A stretch of 64,000 bases of DNA from CATOSD01 sp965226695 (lineage in GTDB: Bacteria > Chloroflexota > Dehalococcoidia > Lucifugimonadales > CATOSD01), in NCBI GenBank assembly GCA_965226695.1, contig OZ245405.1:2294001-2358000 (forward strand), given 5' to 3'. The notes below the pieces were generated by a model. The model was not told the DNA's origin. It saw nothing but the letters and a program-made list of their open reading frames with translations, and searched no databases. Numbering within the stretch: the first letter of the stretch is position 1; the number at the start of each line of letters is the position of its first letter. Positions 44,378 to 53,855 of this stretch are shown in pieces. The translations under genes and the position numbers were made by a program.

Positions 44378-45436
44378 TTACTGGAACGTCAGGACGTTCC
44401 GCGGGTTGTACACCAGGATGGCCCGTACCTGGCTCTCGCCGAGGCCCCTTCTTTTCATCCGCGGCACAATGTTGTTGAGAATGTGGGCGTAGCCCTTGCC
44501 TCCGAACCGCCTGTACTGGTACTTGTTCGACACGTCGTGGGCGATCACGATCCTGTCCAGATAGCCCTCACCCACCAGAAACTCGATCCTGTCCAGCCTC
44601 TGGTCGTCACTCGGCGGGTTATAGGTCCTGCTGGTTATGGAGAGATTGATTGCGGTGTCTTCGGTCCCGAAGCCGTCGTACTCTATGTAGCACCCGGTTT
44701 CCGCCAGTGCCTTCAGTGCGGCAAGCTCAGTGAGGCGGTCGTCGACATGTCCCATGATCACCCGCTTGGGGTCGGCCCCCGCTTTCGTCAAGATGTCGAC
44801 AACCTCGAGTGGTGACTTGGGATTGGCCCCCGGGTGGACCAGGATGGGAGCGCCGGTCTGCTTCTGGGCTTGGACAGCGGCGTGCAACACCTTGCGAACG
44901 TTTTCGACCATCGGCCAGACGCAGCCGATCTCTCCTATGATCCCCGAACGTATCCTCGTTTCGCCCACACCGGACGCAATGTCACTGACCATCTCCGCGG
45001 TGATTTCGTCCTCGGTTCTGAGGTCCATGTCAGGCGGATGGGATAGCGGCACGTAGTAGCCGGCCCCCATGATGACGTGGAGTCCGGTGGCCCGCGAAAT
45101 GCGTGCCAATCCGAGGGGGTCCCGGCCCACGCCGATGGGCGTCGCATCTACCAGCGAGCACCCCCCGAACTGCTTGTACAGCGAGACCTCCTCGATGGCG
45201 GCCTGCACGTCCCAAAGCCTGCGATTGTCCAGGTTGTGCTCCCGTACCTGGCGTATGATGCCCAGCATATCCACCGTGAGCGGCGCATCCACGTAGGCCC
45301 TTTTGCTGGCTTCCTCCGGCTCGACGAAGTAGCACTCTCCGCTCATCAGAAGGTGTTCGTGTGTCAGCGTGACTCCAAGCTCTTCCGGCTCTATGGCGCC
45401 CAAAACCGTTTGTACCTTGCCTGTCGTCTCGGACAT
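44378..45436 (-). CDS. Phosphotriesterase-family hydrolase 1
   Basis: A 352-residue metal-dependent hydrolase of the amidohydrolase superfamily. Ligands are visible in order: LGVTLTHEHLLMSG (HxH), IRSGIIGEIGCVWP (the bridging position, here Glu rather than carboxylated Lys), PILVHPGANPKSP, KRVIMGHVDDRLTE and RIVIAHDVSNKYQY (catalytic Asp). The GEIG version resembles the PTER/lactonase-like branch. Substrates are more likely lactones or esters than organophosphates. ATG 45436 has GGGGGGAGAG upstream. The adjacent gene encodes a paralogue, about 40-50% identical by eye. Confidence 0.88.
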   Translation of the reverse strand: MSETTGKVQTVLGAIEPEELGVTLTHEHLLMSGECYFVEPEEASKRAYVDAPLTVDMLGIIRQVREHNLDNRRLWDVQAAIEEVSLYKQFGGCSLVDATPIGVGRDPLGLARISRATGLHVIMGAGYYVPLSHPPDMDLRTEDEITAEMVSDIASGVGETRIRSGIIGEIGCVWPMVENVRKVLHAAVQAQKQTGAPILVHPGANPKSPLEVVDILTKAGADPKRVIMGHVDDRLTELAALKALAETGCYIEYDGFGTEDTAINLSITSRTYNPPSDDQRLDRIEFLVGEGYLDRIVIAHDVSNKYQYRRFGGKGYAHILNNIVPRMKRRGLGESQVRAILVYNPRNVLTFQ

Positions 45437-45507
45437 GCTCAACGTCTCTCCCCCCTAAGATCCCACTCTTGGCTCGAACCCGGCTTCCTCAGTTTCCTCA
45501 GGCGTGT

Positions 45508-46584
45508 TCATTCCCTCTTCGGCGCCGAAAATGTCAACACACTCCTGGGGTTTTGGACCAAGATTCGGTTGATTGCATCCTCGGTGAAGCCGTGGTTCCA
45601 CATTCTTGGGACCGTGTTCCGCAGAATGTAGAAATATCCGTGCCCCCCATATCGGACCAGATGTCTCTTGGAACCGATGTCGTGCGATATCAGGACCTTG
45701 TCCGCGTATCCCAGCGAGCTCAGCCAGGCGATCCGATCTATGCGAGCGCCCTCGCCGGGCAACTCTATCCCCAGGTTCAGTGCGTGAAAGGAGTCCTCTC
45801 TGCCGAAGAGGTCCCACTCGATGTAGCAACCGCTCTCCGCCAATCGCTGGAACGTTTCTTTTCGAAACACGGTGCGCTCTATGTGGCCCATTATCACGCG
45901 GCCGATGTCCGCTCCAACATCATCAAGCACCTCCAGTATCTCGAAAGGTGCTCTCTCGTCTCCCTGGCCGGGATGGACGGTTATGGGTGCCCCGGTGAGC
46001 CGTTGAGCGCGACCGGTCGCCCGAAGCACCTTGCGCTCGTTGGCGGTCAGAGGCCAGGAACACCCCACTTCCCCAAGAATGCCGCACCTGATGCCAGTGC
46101 CGTCCACTCCTTCCATCACGTCGCGAACCATCTCCTCGACCAGCTCATCCTCGCTGCGGCTGTCCATGTCAGGCGGATGAGCTCTCGAGGTGTAGTAGGA
46201 CCCCCCCATTACGATGTTGAGGCCGGTCGCCCGGGCCACGACAGACAGGCCCACAGGGTCTCTTCCCAGGCCTCTCGGTGTCGCGTCCAGCAGGGAGTCT
46301 CCTCCGTGCTGCCTGTAAAGCATGGCCTCTTCGATGGCGGTCTTGATGTCCAGGAGACGCCTGTCCTCGAGGTTGGGGGCGGCATAGTATCGAATGAGCC
46401 CCACGTTTTCCAGAGAGAGAGTTTCGAAGTAGAGCTGCTTGCCGCTGACCTCCGCAGGGGGATGGGGAGCGTTGATTGGCGAACCGTCCGCCAGGAGATG
46501 CTCGTGGGTGAGAGTAACCCCGAGCCGTTCCGGCTCGATGACGCCCAACACCGTTTGCACTTTGCCCGCTGGTTCGCACTTCAC
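45508..46584 (-). CDS. Phosphotriesterase-family hydrolase 2
   Basis: GTG 46584 is chosen because AAGGAGG lies seven bases upstream, giving VKCEPAGKVQTVLGVIEPER and 358 residues. Metal-ligand motifs mirror the neighbour: GVTLTHEHLLADGS, CGILGEVGCSWP (Glu at the bridging position), ITVHPGQGDERAP, RVIMGHIERTVF and VLISHDIGSKRH. The close tandem arrangement (71 bases between coding regions) suggests duplication and divergence to two steps or two substrates of one pathway. It is co-oriented with the ABC ATPase genes upstream. Confidence 0.88.
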   Translation of the reverse strand: MKCEPAGKVQTVLGVIEPERLGVTLTHEHLLADGSPINAPHPPAEVSGKQLYFETLSLENVGLIRYYAAPNLEDRRLLDIKTAIEEAMLYRQHGGDSLLDATPRGLGRDPVGLSVVARATGLNIVMGGSYYTSRAHPPDMDSRSEDELVEEMVRDVMEGVDGTGIRCGILGEVGCSWPLTANERKVLRATGRAQRLTGAPITVHPGQGDERAPFEILEVLDDVGADIGRVIMGHIERTVFRKETFQRLAESGCYIEWDLFGREDSFHALNLGIELPGEGARIDRIAWLSSLGYADKVLISHDIGSKRHLVRYGGHGYFYILRNTVPRMWNHGFTEDAINRILVQNPRSVLTFSAPKRE

Positions 46585-46648
46585 GGCGTTGCCTCCTTGG
46601 TGTCGTCTAGTCATTGGCAGCTTCTCTCCGCCAGGCTGGCCGGTGCGT

Positions 46649-47632
46649 TCAGCGCGCGGATGGATCGTCGGAGTACAGGTGGCACGCCACAAAGTGCCCT
46701 GGCGATTGCTCATTGAGTGGAGGCCCAAGTTGGGAGCAGTGAGGCATTGCGTAGGAGCACCTCGGATTGAACCGGCAACCTGGAGGTGGATCCAGCGGTG
46801 AGGGGACTTCTCCGGCGAGTATGACCCTGTCGCGCCGCATATCGGGGTGCGAGGGTAACGCCGACGATATCAGCGCTTTCGTATACGGGTGAAGGGGGTT
46901 CTCGAACAAATCGTCCGCCTCCTCCACTATCTTGCCCAGATACATGACGCCGACCCGGTCGCACATGTGCCGAACTGTAGACAAGTTGTGCGCTATCAGC
47001 AGGTAGCTCAGATTGTATCGTTCCTGCAAGTCCTTCAGCAGATTCATAATCTGGGCGCGTATCGAAACGTCAAGCGCCGACACTGGTTCGTCCAGGACTA
47101 TCAGCGCCGGATTCAATGACAGGGCGCGGGCGATGGTGATGCGCTGGCGCTGTCCGCCGCTGAATTCGTGTGGGTAGAGCTCCGCTTGTGAGGGATGCAG
47201 TCCCACATCCTGAAGTAGCGAGGCCACCTTCGCTCGCATTTCGGCACGCGTGAGGCTGGAGTTTACTTCTAGAGGCTCCGATATGATGCTTCCGACCCTC
47301 ATGCGCGGGTTGAGCGAAGACCACGGGTCTTGAAACACCGCCTGCACGGAGCTCCTGTACTTTTTTCTCCCACCTTGATCGAGGTCGTAGATGTCCTCGC
47401 CTTGAAATCGTATATTCCCTGAAGTGGGCCGCTCCAGACGCAGGATCATCTTGGCAGTTGTACTCTTGCCGCATCCGGACTCCCCCACGAGTCCATAGGA
47501 CATTCCAGGCCAGATCTGGAACGAAACGCCGTCAACGGCCTTCAGCGAGCCAGCGGAACGCCTCAAAAGCCCCGTGGAGACAGGGAAGTGTTTCCTGAGG
47601 TCCTCGACCTCGATCAGGGCCTGGTCACTCAT
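46649..47632 (-). CDS. ABC transporter ATPase (DppF/OppF-like)
   Basis: A 327-residue ATPase. Walker A is GLVGESGCGKSTTAKMI, the signature is HEFSGGQRQRITIARALSLN, Walker B is LIVLDEPVSALDVS and the switch His is in LIAHNLSTVRH. The C-terminal oligopeptide-family extension holds PPPGCRFNPRCSYAMPHC, the Cys-rich segment that can carry an iron-sulfur cluster in this family. ATG 47632 overlaps the DppD stop (ATGAGTGA), so the two are coupled. It pairs with the permeases at 38.9-40.7 kb. Confidence 0.93.
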   Translation of the reverse strand: MSDQALIEVEDLRKHFPVSTGLLRRSAGSLKAVDGVSFQIWPGMSYGLVGESGCGKSTTAKMILRLERPTSGNIRFQGEDIYDLDQGGRKKYRSSVQAVFQDPWSSLNPRMRVGSIISEPLEVNSSLTRAEMRAKVASLLQDVGLHPSQAELYPHEFSGGQRQRITIARALSLNPALIVLDEPVSALDVSIRAQIMNLLKDLQERYNLSYLLIAHNLSTVRHMCDRVGVMYLGKIVEEADDLFENPLHPYTKALISSALPSHPDMRRDRVILAGEVPSPLDPPPGCRFNPRCSYAMPHCSQLGPPLNEQSPGHFVACHLYSDDPSAR

Positions 47633-48623
47633 CGACCGCAGCTCGCTCATATTCCACCAGCTTCCAGCAGCTGGCTCTATGTCCGGCGGCTACGGAGGTT
47701 TCGCGCGGGTACTCTTCTCTACACACGTCCATTGCGAAAGGGCACCTTGGGGCAAACGAACACCCGACCGGCAGGTCGTAGAGCCTGGGAGGTTGCCCTT
47801 CGATCGAGTAGAGCCTGTCCTCCTTCTCATCTAAATTCGGCAATGACGCGAGAAGCGCCTGGGTGTACGGATGAGAGGGGTTGTTGAATATCTCCCTAAC
47901 CTCACCCTCTTCCACTATTCTGCCAGCGTACATCACAGCCACTCTGTCGCAAACGTCAGCCACGATTCCGAAGTCGTGGGTGATGAAGATCATCCCGACC
48001 CCAGTTTCCTGCTGCAATTGCTTCAGTAGCTGCAAGTATTGGGCCTGTATGGTGAGGTCGAGGGAAGTGGTGGGCTCGTCGGCGATAAGCACCTCAGGCT
48101 GGCACGAGCTGGCAATGGCGCCAACAATGCGCTGCCGCATTCCGCCGCTCATCTGGTGCGGGTAATCCCTGACGCGGGTCTCGGGCGCCGGTATACGGAC
48201 GAGTCTCAGCGCGCCGATGACTCTCTGCGCGAGAGTCTTGCCTCTCAACCGCTGATGAATTCGAAGGGTCTCGCCCACCTGGTTGCCGATATTGAATACA
48301 GGGTTCAAGGATGTCATCGGGTCCTGAAAGATCATGGCAACGCGCTGTCCCCTGATCCCCTGCATCTTCTTCTCGCTAAGGCCCAGAATGTCCACCCCGT
48401 TCAGGCCGACATAGCCGCCTTCGACCCTTCCTGGGGGAGAGGGTACCAGCCGCATTATGGACAGCGCAGTAACCGACTTGCCCGACCCAGATTCGCCGAC
48501 GATGCCCAGTGTCTCGCCGACCCGGACATCGAAAGTAACCCCATCCACTGCTTTAACCAGGCCCCACCTGGTGTAGAAGTAGACTCGTAGATCCTGAACT
48601 TCCAGAACCGCCCCGTTACGCAT
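47625..48623 (-). CDS. ABC transporter ATPase (DppD/OppD-like)
   Basis: A 332-residue ATPase from ATG 48623 (MRNGAVLEVQDLRVYFYTRW). Walker A is LGIVGESGSGKSVTALSIMR, the signature is HQMSGGMRQRIVGAIASSCQ, Walker B is LIADEPTTSLDLTIQ and the switch is FITHDFGIVAD. The C-terminal extension has LPVGCSFAPRCPFAMDVC. An upstream in-frame extension exists but lacks family similarity. A dimer of this and the DppF-like protein should power the peptide-type importer of this cluster. Confidence 0.93.
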   Translation of the reverse strand: MRNGAVLEVQDLRVYFYTRWGLVKAVDGVTFDVRVGETLGIVGESGSGKSVTALSIMRLVPSPPGRVEGGYVGLNGVDILGLSEKKMQGIRGQRVAMIFQDPMTSLNPVFNIGNQVGETLRIHQRLRGKTLAQRVIGALRLVRIPAPETRVRDYPHQMSGGMRQRIVGAIASSCQPEVLIADEPTTSLDLTIQAQYLQLLKQLQQETGVGMIFITHDFGIVADVCDRVAVMYAGRIVEEGEVREIFNNPSHPYTQALLASLPNLDEKEDRLYSIEGQPPRLYDLPVGCSFAPRCPFAMDVCREEYPRETSVAAGHRASCWKLVEYERAAVDE

Positions 48624-48828
48624 CTCAATTCCAGTCCGGGTGAACCGCGATTCACCTGTTTCTCTACGGCAGCCGCCTAGCATATAGTAGCGTTGGCTGT
48701 GTCGAGTATCAAGTTGGGCTGGACTTGCCCGCGACAGCTGTACTGCGCTCAACCACTAATCGGACAGGTACTGGCCCTGGCCCGATAAGTAGCATGGGTA
48801 CTGAATGTCGTAACAGCCCAACTTCTAG

Positions 48829-50027
48829 GGAACCTCTGAACAACTGAGGGCATATCGTATGTGATGGACAGTAAGTGGACTGTCCGAGGTGTTTCTTCCT
48901 CCTACGGTGTGTCGATAGAGGTCTTGTGGTCCTGAAACGGCTCTGCTAAGGCGTATCTACGTTCGTTTGTCCAGCTTGGGCGCACTTCGCCCTCGTCAGG
49001 CTCCCAGGTACCGCTCCGCCCTTATCAAGTTCGTCATCCCCAGTAGCAACGTCAGTCGTTGCGTGTTCTTTGCCAACCCTCGGTAACGCACCTTGGCGTA
49101 TCCAAAGTGCCGCTTCACGTACAGGAACGGATGCTCCACCTTCGCCCTGGTCGACGCCTTGCGCTTCTCCATAAGCGCCTCATAGCTTCCCGGCTCCAGT
49201 TGCCGACGTCTCCCGGGCCTCATCGCTACCTGCCAGTCCACATCCAACTCGCGATTCTCCAATCGCTTGTCGACTCCCTGATACCCCGCATCGCCCCACA
49301 CTCGATTCTCTCCACCGTGCAGCAGCCGGTGAGCCTCCGTCACGTCATGAACGTTCGCAGGTGTCGTCGTCACGCTATGTACTACTCCCGTCTCAGCGTC
49401 CGCACCGACGTGTACCTTCATCCCGAAGCGCCACTCATTCCCCTTCTTCGTCTGACGCATCTCAGGATCTCGCTTGCCTGCACGATTCTTCGTTGACGAT
49501 GGCGCCTCGATGATGCTCGCGTCCACGATCGTTCCCTCCCGAAGCCGCAGCCCCTGGGACTCCAGATGACGGCTGATCTCCTCGAACAGACCCTGTCCCA
49601 ACTCGTGCTCTTCCAGCAGATGGCGGAAGTTCAGGATCGTCGTCTCGTCCGGGAGCGGGCCCGACAGCCTCAACCCTGCGAACCGTCTCACCGCCTCGAC
49701 CTCGTAGAGCATGTCCTCCATACCAGGATCACTAAGGTTGTAGAACATCTGCACGCAGTGAATCCGCAGCATCACAGACAACTCATAGGGTCGCCGGCCC
49801 CGGCCTGCCCTGGGATAGAACGGGCGGATGCGTTCTACGAGCTGTTCCCACGGGATCAGACCGTCCATGCGCTCAAGGAATATCTCCCGCCGGGTCTTGC
49901 GCTTCTTGCTCTCGTATTCCAAGTCGGCAAATGTTGGCTGGTCCATCGTGCCTTCACCCCAAACATCTCTGCTTTGTGTATGGCATATTACCATGCCACA
50001 ATACACCAGACTTGTTCAGAGTATCCC
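48829..50027 (-). mobile_element. IS5-family element, ~1.2 kb
   Basis: Terminal inverted repeats GGGAACCTCTGAACAA (48828-48843) and the complement of TTGTTCAGAGTATCCC (50012-50027) match at 14 of 16 positions. TA flanks both ends. It carries a single intact transposase on the minus strand. The same transposase family is present, damaged, in the element at 35.3 kb, though their terminal repeats differ. Confidence 0.8.
48996..49946 (-). CDS. IS5-family transposase (intact)
   Basis: A 316-residue DDE transposase from ATG 49946 (MDQPTFADLEYESKKRKTRR). The parts are the N-terminal DNA-binding segment, RRFAGLRLSGPLPDETTILN, the first catalytic Asp in GTIVDASIIEAPSSTKN, the second in NRVWGDAGYQGVDKRLENRE, and the Glu region KASTRAKVEHPFLYVKRHFG. 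It moves the element by cut-and-paste. It is full length and has intact element ends, so it may be active. Roughly half its residues match the damaged copy at 35.4 kb. Confidence 0.92.
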   Translation of the reverse strand: MDQPTFADLEYESKKRKTRREIFLERMDGLIPWEQLVERIRPFYPRAGRGRRPYELSVMLRIHCVQMFYNLSDPGMEDMLYEVEAVRRFAGLRLSGPLPDETTILNFRHLLEEHELGQGLFEEISRHLESQGLRLREGTIVDASIIEAPSSTKNRAGKRDPEMRQTKKGNEWRFGMKVHVGADAETGVVHSVTTTPANVHDVTEAHRLLHGGENRVWGDAGYQGVDKRLENRELDVDWQVAMRPGRRRQLEPGSYEALMEKRKASTRAKVEHPFLYVKRHFGYAKVRYRGLAKNTQRLTLLLGMTNLIRAERYLGA

Positions 50028-50029
50028 TA

Positions 50030-50225
50030 ACACGTACTCTCTTGTGATCTGGTCCACCCAGGCGCTGGCTAGCTCATCCGGCACATGCCTACTGATGTCG
50101 TCACGCCAGCCGTTCTTGTAGACGGGCCCAATACTGGCGTCCCGGGTCGAATTCAGGACACTCACAATCAGTATCACTAGCGGAGTGCTGGGCGGCGTGT
50201 CACATTCGATCTCGGGCGGCGCGCT
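50030..50225 (-). pseudogene. Truncated coding remnant beside the IS
   Basis: On the minus strand a frame ending at the IS border reads GPVYKNGWRDDISRHVPDEL, then ASAWVDQITREYV, with the stop supplied by the IS terminal repeat. It faintly resembles the C-terminal part of sulfotransferases, but I cannot name it. The upstream part is lost or unrecognisable. Confidence 0.35.
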
Positions 50226-50234
50226 CGGCTCATC

Positions 50235-50501
50235 TCATCGGGGCAAACGCCGCCGCATGTCCTCAGCGGTGCGCCGTGCCTCGGTTAGGCCAACCTGCGG
50301 GTAACCGCCTAGCCGGCGTTCGCGTAGCTTCCCGTCGATAGTCAGCCGAAGAACCCAGGTCTTGTCCCCCGAGGGGTGTACTCGCAAGGTCAGCCCTCCA
50401 CCGTCCGCGTACTGCCCCACATCCGAAAGCCGCTCGACTTGCAAGGCGGTTAGCTGGTTCCTCTTGGCATCTGGATCAATGCCGCGCTTCGATGCCCCCA
50501 T
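50235..50501 (-). pseudogene. P4-type integrase N-terminal fragment
   Basis: Eighty-eight residues match the arm-DNA-binding domain of P4-type tyrosine integrases (DUF4102): NQLTALQVERLSDVGQYADG, GGLTLRVHPSGDKTWVLRLT, RERRLGGYPQVGLTEARRTA. It ends at a stop after MRRRLPR, before the core-binding domain. It lies downstream, on the same strand, of the catalytic domain of another integrase, so it is the start of a second, decayed integrase. Confidence 0.75.
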
Positions 50502-51009
50502 CAGCCTATTCCTTTGTGCTCTTCACTTTAACCGTTCTTCCGTGTAGCCCTCACGCCGTTTATACCTCAGCAACGCCAATCCCGAGCGCGTAGTCGCTCC
50601 AGTCCTGCATTAACCCCCTTCGACGCTCAAACAGATCGCTGCGCGCATAAGCCACCACCTCGTCACCGCCGAGCTTATGTGTAAGCGCGGTCTCGCACAC
50701 TGCCCAGGACGCGTCTGTCTGTTTCAAGGTCCAGTTTCTGAAGCTGCTACGGAACCCGTGGCTGGTTACATGACCATAGCCCGCGCGCTTCAACAACTTC
50801 AGTAGCGCCGGATGGGAAAGGGCGCGGCCAAGTTTGCGGTCGGATGGAAACACAAGGCCCTCGCCGCCGGCGCGCTGGCGGGCTTGTTTTAGCACCTCGA
50901 GCGCACCCGTGGACAGCGGCACGCGGTGCTCCAATCTCATCTTCATACGGTGGGCGGGGATTGTCCAGGTTGCAGAGTCGAGATCGATCTCATCCCAGGT
51001 CGCTCCTAA

Positions 51010-51882
51010 GAGGGTGTGTGAGAAGTTCAGATTAGGTTGGTGCTAAGCGTCGGAGCATGAGATGAACCATAGCTATGTGGGTCCACACCTCGGTTGTATC
51101 GGACAGAGCTTCGTAGTCCCCGTATCGAGTACGGGGCAGGCTCTTGCTCATCCGACGGCACCTGCTGAGCCACGCGAATGTTCGTTCGACCACCCATCTT
51201 CGCGGCAGCACTTGAAAACGGTGGCTGTCCCTGGGGCGCTTGACAATCTCGAGCGCCCAGCCTGTCAGGGCCCAGACCCACTCGACCAGCTTTCCAGCAA
51301 AGCCAGCATCGGCCCAGACCAACCTCATGCGGGGAAACCTCCCTATCAATTTATCGATGACCAGCTTCGCCCCATCCCTATCCTGGATATTGGCAGGATG
51401 CACCACCACCGCCAGCAGCAACCCCATGGTATCTACAATGATATGTCGCTTTCGACCGTTGACCTTCTTGCCAGCGTCATAGCCACGAGGCCCCCTTTTT
51501 CCGTCGTCTTGACCGACTGGCTGTCTATAATAGCAGCGCTAGGTGTCGGGTTCCTCCCCTCAGCCTGCCGGACCTTGACTCGGAGAGCGTCATTGGCTCG
51601 TTCCCATGTACCATCCTCTCTCCACTCCCGAAAATACCACCATACAGTACCCCAAGGCGGGAGGTCATGCGGCATGGCTCGCCACGTGCAACCGTTGCGC
51701 AGAACGTATAGGATGCCGTTGACGACCTCCCGCAGGTCTACAGTACGTGGCCTTCCCCCGGTTTTGGCTGCCGGGAGTAGCGGAGCGAGCATCTTCCACT
51801 GTTCATCAGTCAGGTCGCTAGGGTATGCTTTGCGTTTCATGCCTCCATTCTAATATATGTACAAGACTTCTCACACACCCTC
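51010..51882 (-). mobile_element. IS5-family (IS427-group-like) element, 873 bp
   Basis: Perfect 17-bp terminal inverted repeats GAGGGTGTGTGAGAAGT (51010-51026) and its complement (51866-51882) are flanked by TAA direct repeats (51007-51009 and 51883-51885). Two overlapping transposase frames fill it. It is inserted in the integrase gene, 12 bases from the neighbouring IS630 element. Confidence 0.92.
51032..51840 (-). CDS. Two-frame IS5/IS427-type transposase (frameshift fusion)
   Basis: The first frame (51840-51433) encodes the DUF4096-type N-terminus: YPSDLTDEQWKMLAPLLPAA, NGILYVLRNGCTWRAMPHDL, then AAIIDSQSVKTTEKGG with the first Asp. The second (ending 51032) encodes RGYDAGKKVNGRKRHIIVDT, MRLVWADAGFAGKLVEW and WVVERTFAWLSRCRRMSKSL. 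They join at a run of five A and five G on the minus strand (51500-51491), a classic slippery sequence. In this IS group the active enzyme is made by programmed frameshifting. All three catalytic regions are intact, so the element may be functional. Confidence 0.85.
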
Positions 51883-51895
51883 TAAGACTTCGCTA

Positions 51896-53129
51896 GTGGT
51901 CGAACATTGTTGAAATAAAGGTCTGGAAGGGCATATTCCTCCGAGAGATTCAATCATACGATTGAATTGAGGAGGAATCACCATGCCTGCCAAGAAGTAC
52001 CGTATCAGACTGACAACGGACGAACAACAGGAACTCAAGGCGCTCGTCTCCCGCGGTCGGACCGCCGCGTACAGGCAAACGCATGCGCGCATCCTGATGA
52101 TGAGCGACGAGGCGAGGGAAGACGGAGGAATGAAGGACGCAGACATATCCGGCGCGCTCGGTGTGGGGCTGTCAATGGTCGAGCGAGTGCGCCGACGCTG
52201 TGTAGAGGAATGCATCGAGTCGGCGTTGAACCGCAGAAAGCAGCTGCGGCGCCGTCAGAAGAGACTGGACGGCGAGGGCGAAGCCAGGTTGATAGCGATG
52301 GCCTGTGGGGAACCGCCAGAGGGGCGTGCCGTCTGGACCCTGAAGCTGTTGGCTGACCAGTTGGTCGAGTGCGAGATAGTTGAGACCATCAGCACCGAGA
52401 CGGTTCGGAGGGTGTTGAAAAAAACGAACTCAAACCGTGGCTGAAGCAGAGTTGGTGCATCCCGCCCGGTCAGAGCGCGGACTTTGTGTGCGCGATGGAA
52501 GACGTGCTGGAGGTCTACCAACGGCCGTATGATGGGAATGAGGTTCTGGTGTGCATGGATGAGACGAGCAAACAGTTGGTCAAGGAGACGCGAGTGCCGC
52601 GTCCCGCAGCGCCCGGCACGGTGTCGGTCTACGACTACGAATACGAGCGCAATGGAGTGAGCAGTCTGTTCATGCTGTTCGCGCCCCTGGAAGGGGGGCG
52701 TCGAGTCGAGGTCAAGGAGCGTCGCACGAAGGTGGACTGGGCACATGTGATACAGAGACTGGTCGACGAGGACTACCCTGACAGAGATCGGATTGTGCTG
52801 GTTATGGACAATCTCAACACGCACAAACTGTCATCGCTCTACGAGGCGTTCGAGCCTTCTGAGGCGAGGCGTATAGCTGAGCGTCTGGAGATACACTACA
52901 CACCCAAACACGGCAGTTGGCTGAATATGGCGGAGATAGAGATCGGAGTGCTGGCTCGACAGTGCCTGGAGCGTCGCATTCCAGACAGGGAGACCCTGCG
53001 TGGCGAGGTGGAAACGTGGCAGAAGAGCCGCAATCGTGATGCGGTGCGCGTGAACTGGCGCTTCACCACCGAGGATGCCCGCATCAGGCTGAGGTCGCTA
53101 TATCCTTCAATACAAACATGTTGAACCAC
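51896..53129 (+). mobile_element. IS630-family element, ~1.23 kb
   Basis: Imperfect ends GTGGTCGAACAT and the complement of ATGTTGAACCAC are flanked by TA on both sides (51894-51895 and 53130-53131), the hallmark target duplication of IS630/Tc1 elements. It lies inside the integrase gene and encodes one transposase in two frames. Confidence 0.88.
51983..53124 (+). CDS. IS630-family transposase (frameshift fusion)
   Basis: ATG 51983 begins MPAKKYRIRLTTDEQQELKA, with the N-terminal HTH (DADISGALGVGLSMVERVRR). The first frame stops at 52444. A run of seven A residues (52418-52424) allows a shift into the second frame, giving KNELKPWLKQSWCIPPGQSA and the DDE domain: VCMDETSKQLV, VLVMDNLNTHKLSSLYEAFE and HGSWLNMAEIEIGVLARQCL. 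Programmed frameshifting at A-runs is known for IS630 relatives. The catalytic Asp, Asp and Glu positions are all present. Confidence 0.85.
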
Positions 53130-53855
53130 TAGTTTGGCAGGCGGTAAGAATCAAGAATTCCATTGCCAACTTCGTCGCGTTTCGCCCTGCCGAGTTGCGG
53201 ATGGCGTTAATCGCATCGGTGACTTCCTCATAAGGTAGGCTCGCGTGGTGTCTTTTGCGTCGACGGTCACGCGGCAGAGCGGCCTTGACCGCCGCGGCAG
53301 GGTTGTCTGTTCGGTGACCAGCAGCAATTGAGAAGTCGAATATTACGCCAAGCCTTTGCCGCACGCGGCGTGCCGTTTCTGGTAGGGCTGTCCAAATGGG
53401 CAGCAATACGGCAAGCACGTCGGCCGGAGCAATTGTGTCCACGGGGCGGTTGCCCAACCTGGGTATTACGTGAATGCGCAGGCTTTCGTGCCACTGCGAC
53501 TCGTGACCCGGAGAGGTCCACGTGGGAGCACACAGCTCAATCACAGACTCGGAAACCTCCGCAAGCGTCGGAACGGTGGGCCGCTCTAAGACATCTGGCG
53601 TTGGGTCGAGTCCTCGCCGCATGCGGTGCCGAATCTCCTCGGCCTCGGCCCGGGCGCCCTTAGGCGCTACGGCAGGTTAGCCACCCAGACCGATGTTGCG
53701 GCGCCGACCGCCAATTGTTAACCTTAGTATCTAGTTTTTGCCGCCGGACTTGTGGACACGCAGTTCGAGACTTCCGCCGTCCACTAAGTGCCCGGTGTGG
53801 GGATATTCTTGACATCTAGAGAATACAGGCAGATCAAGAAGGGCAGGTAAATGAC

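Larger units (their letters stand above)
50560..53680 (-). pseudogene. P4-type tyrosine integrase split by two insertion sequences
   Basis: Three pieces on the minus strand join into one integrase: 53680-53132 (core-binding domain; ESLRIHVIPRLGNRPVDTIA, ending AMEFLILTACQT), 51893-51886 (a few codons between the elements), and 51006-50560 (GATWDEIDLDSATWTIPAHR, then HRVPLSTGALEVLKQARQRA and VTSHGFRSSFRNWT with catalytic His and Arg). Removing the two elements with one copy of each target duplication restores LTACQTSEVLGATWDEIDLD exactly. The N-terminal arm domain is missing; a stop lies upstream of the first piece. The gene is dead, but it records an integration site. Confidence 0.85.
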
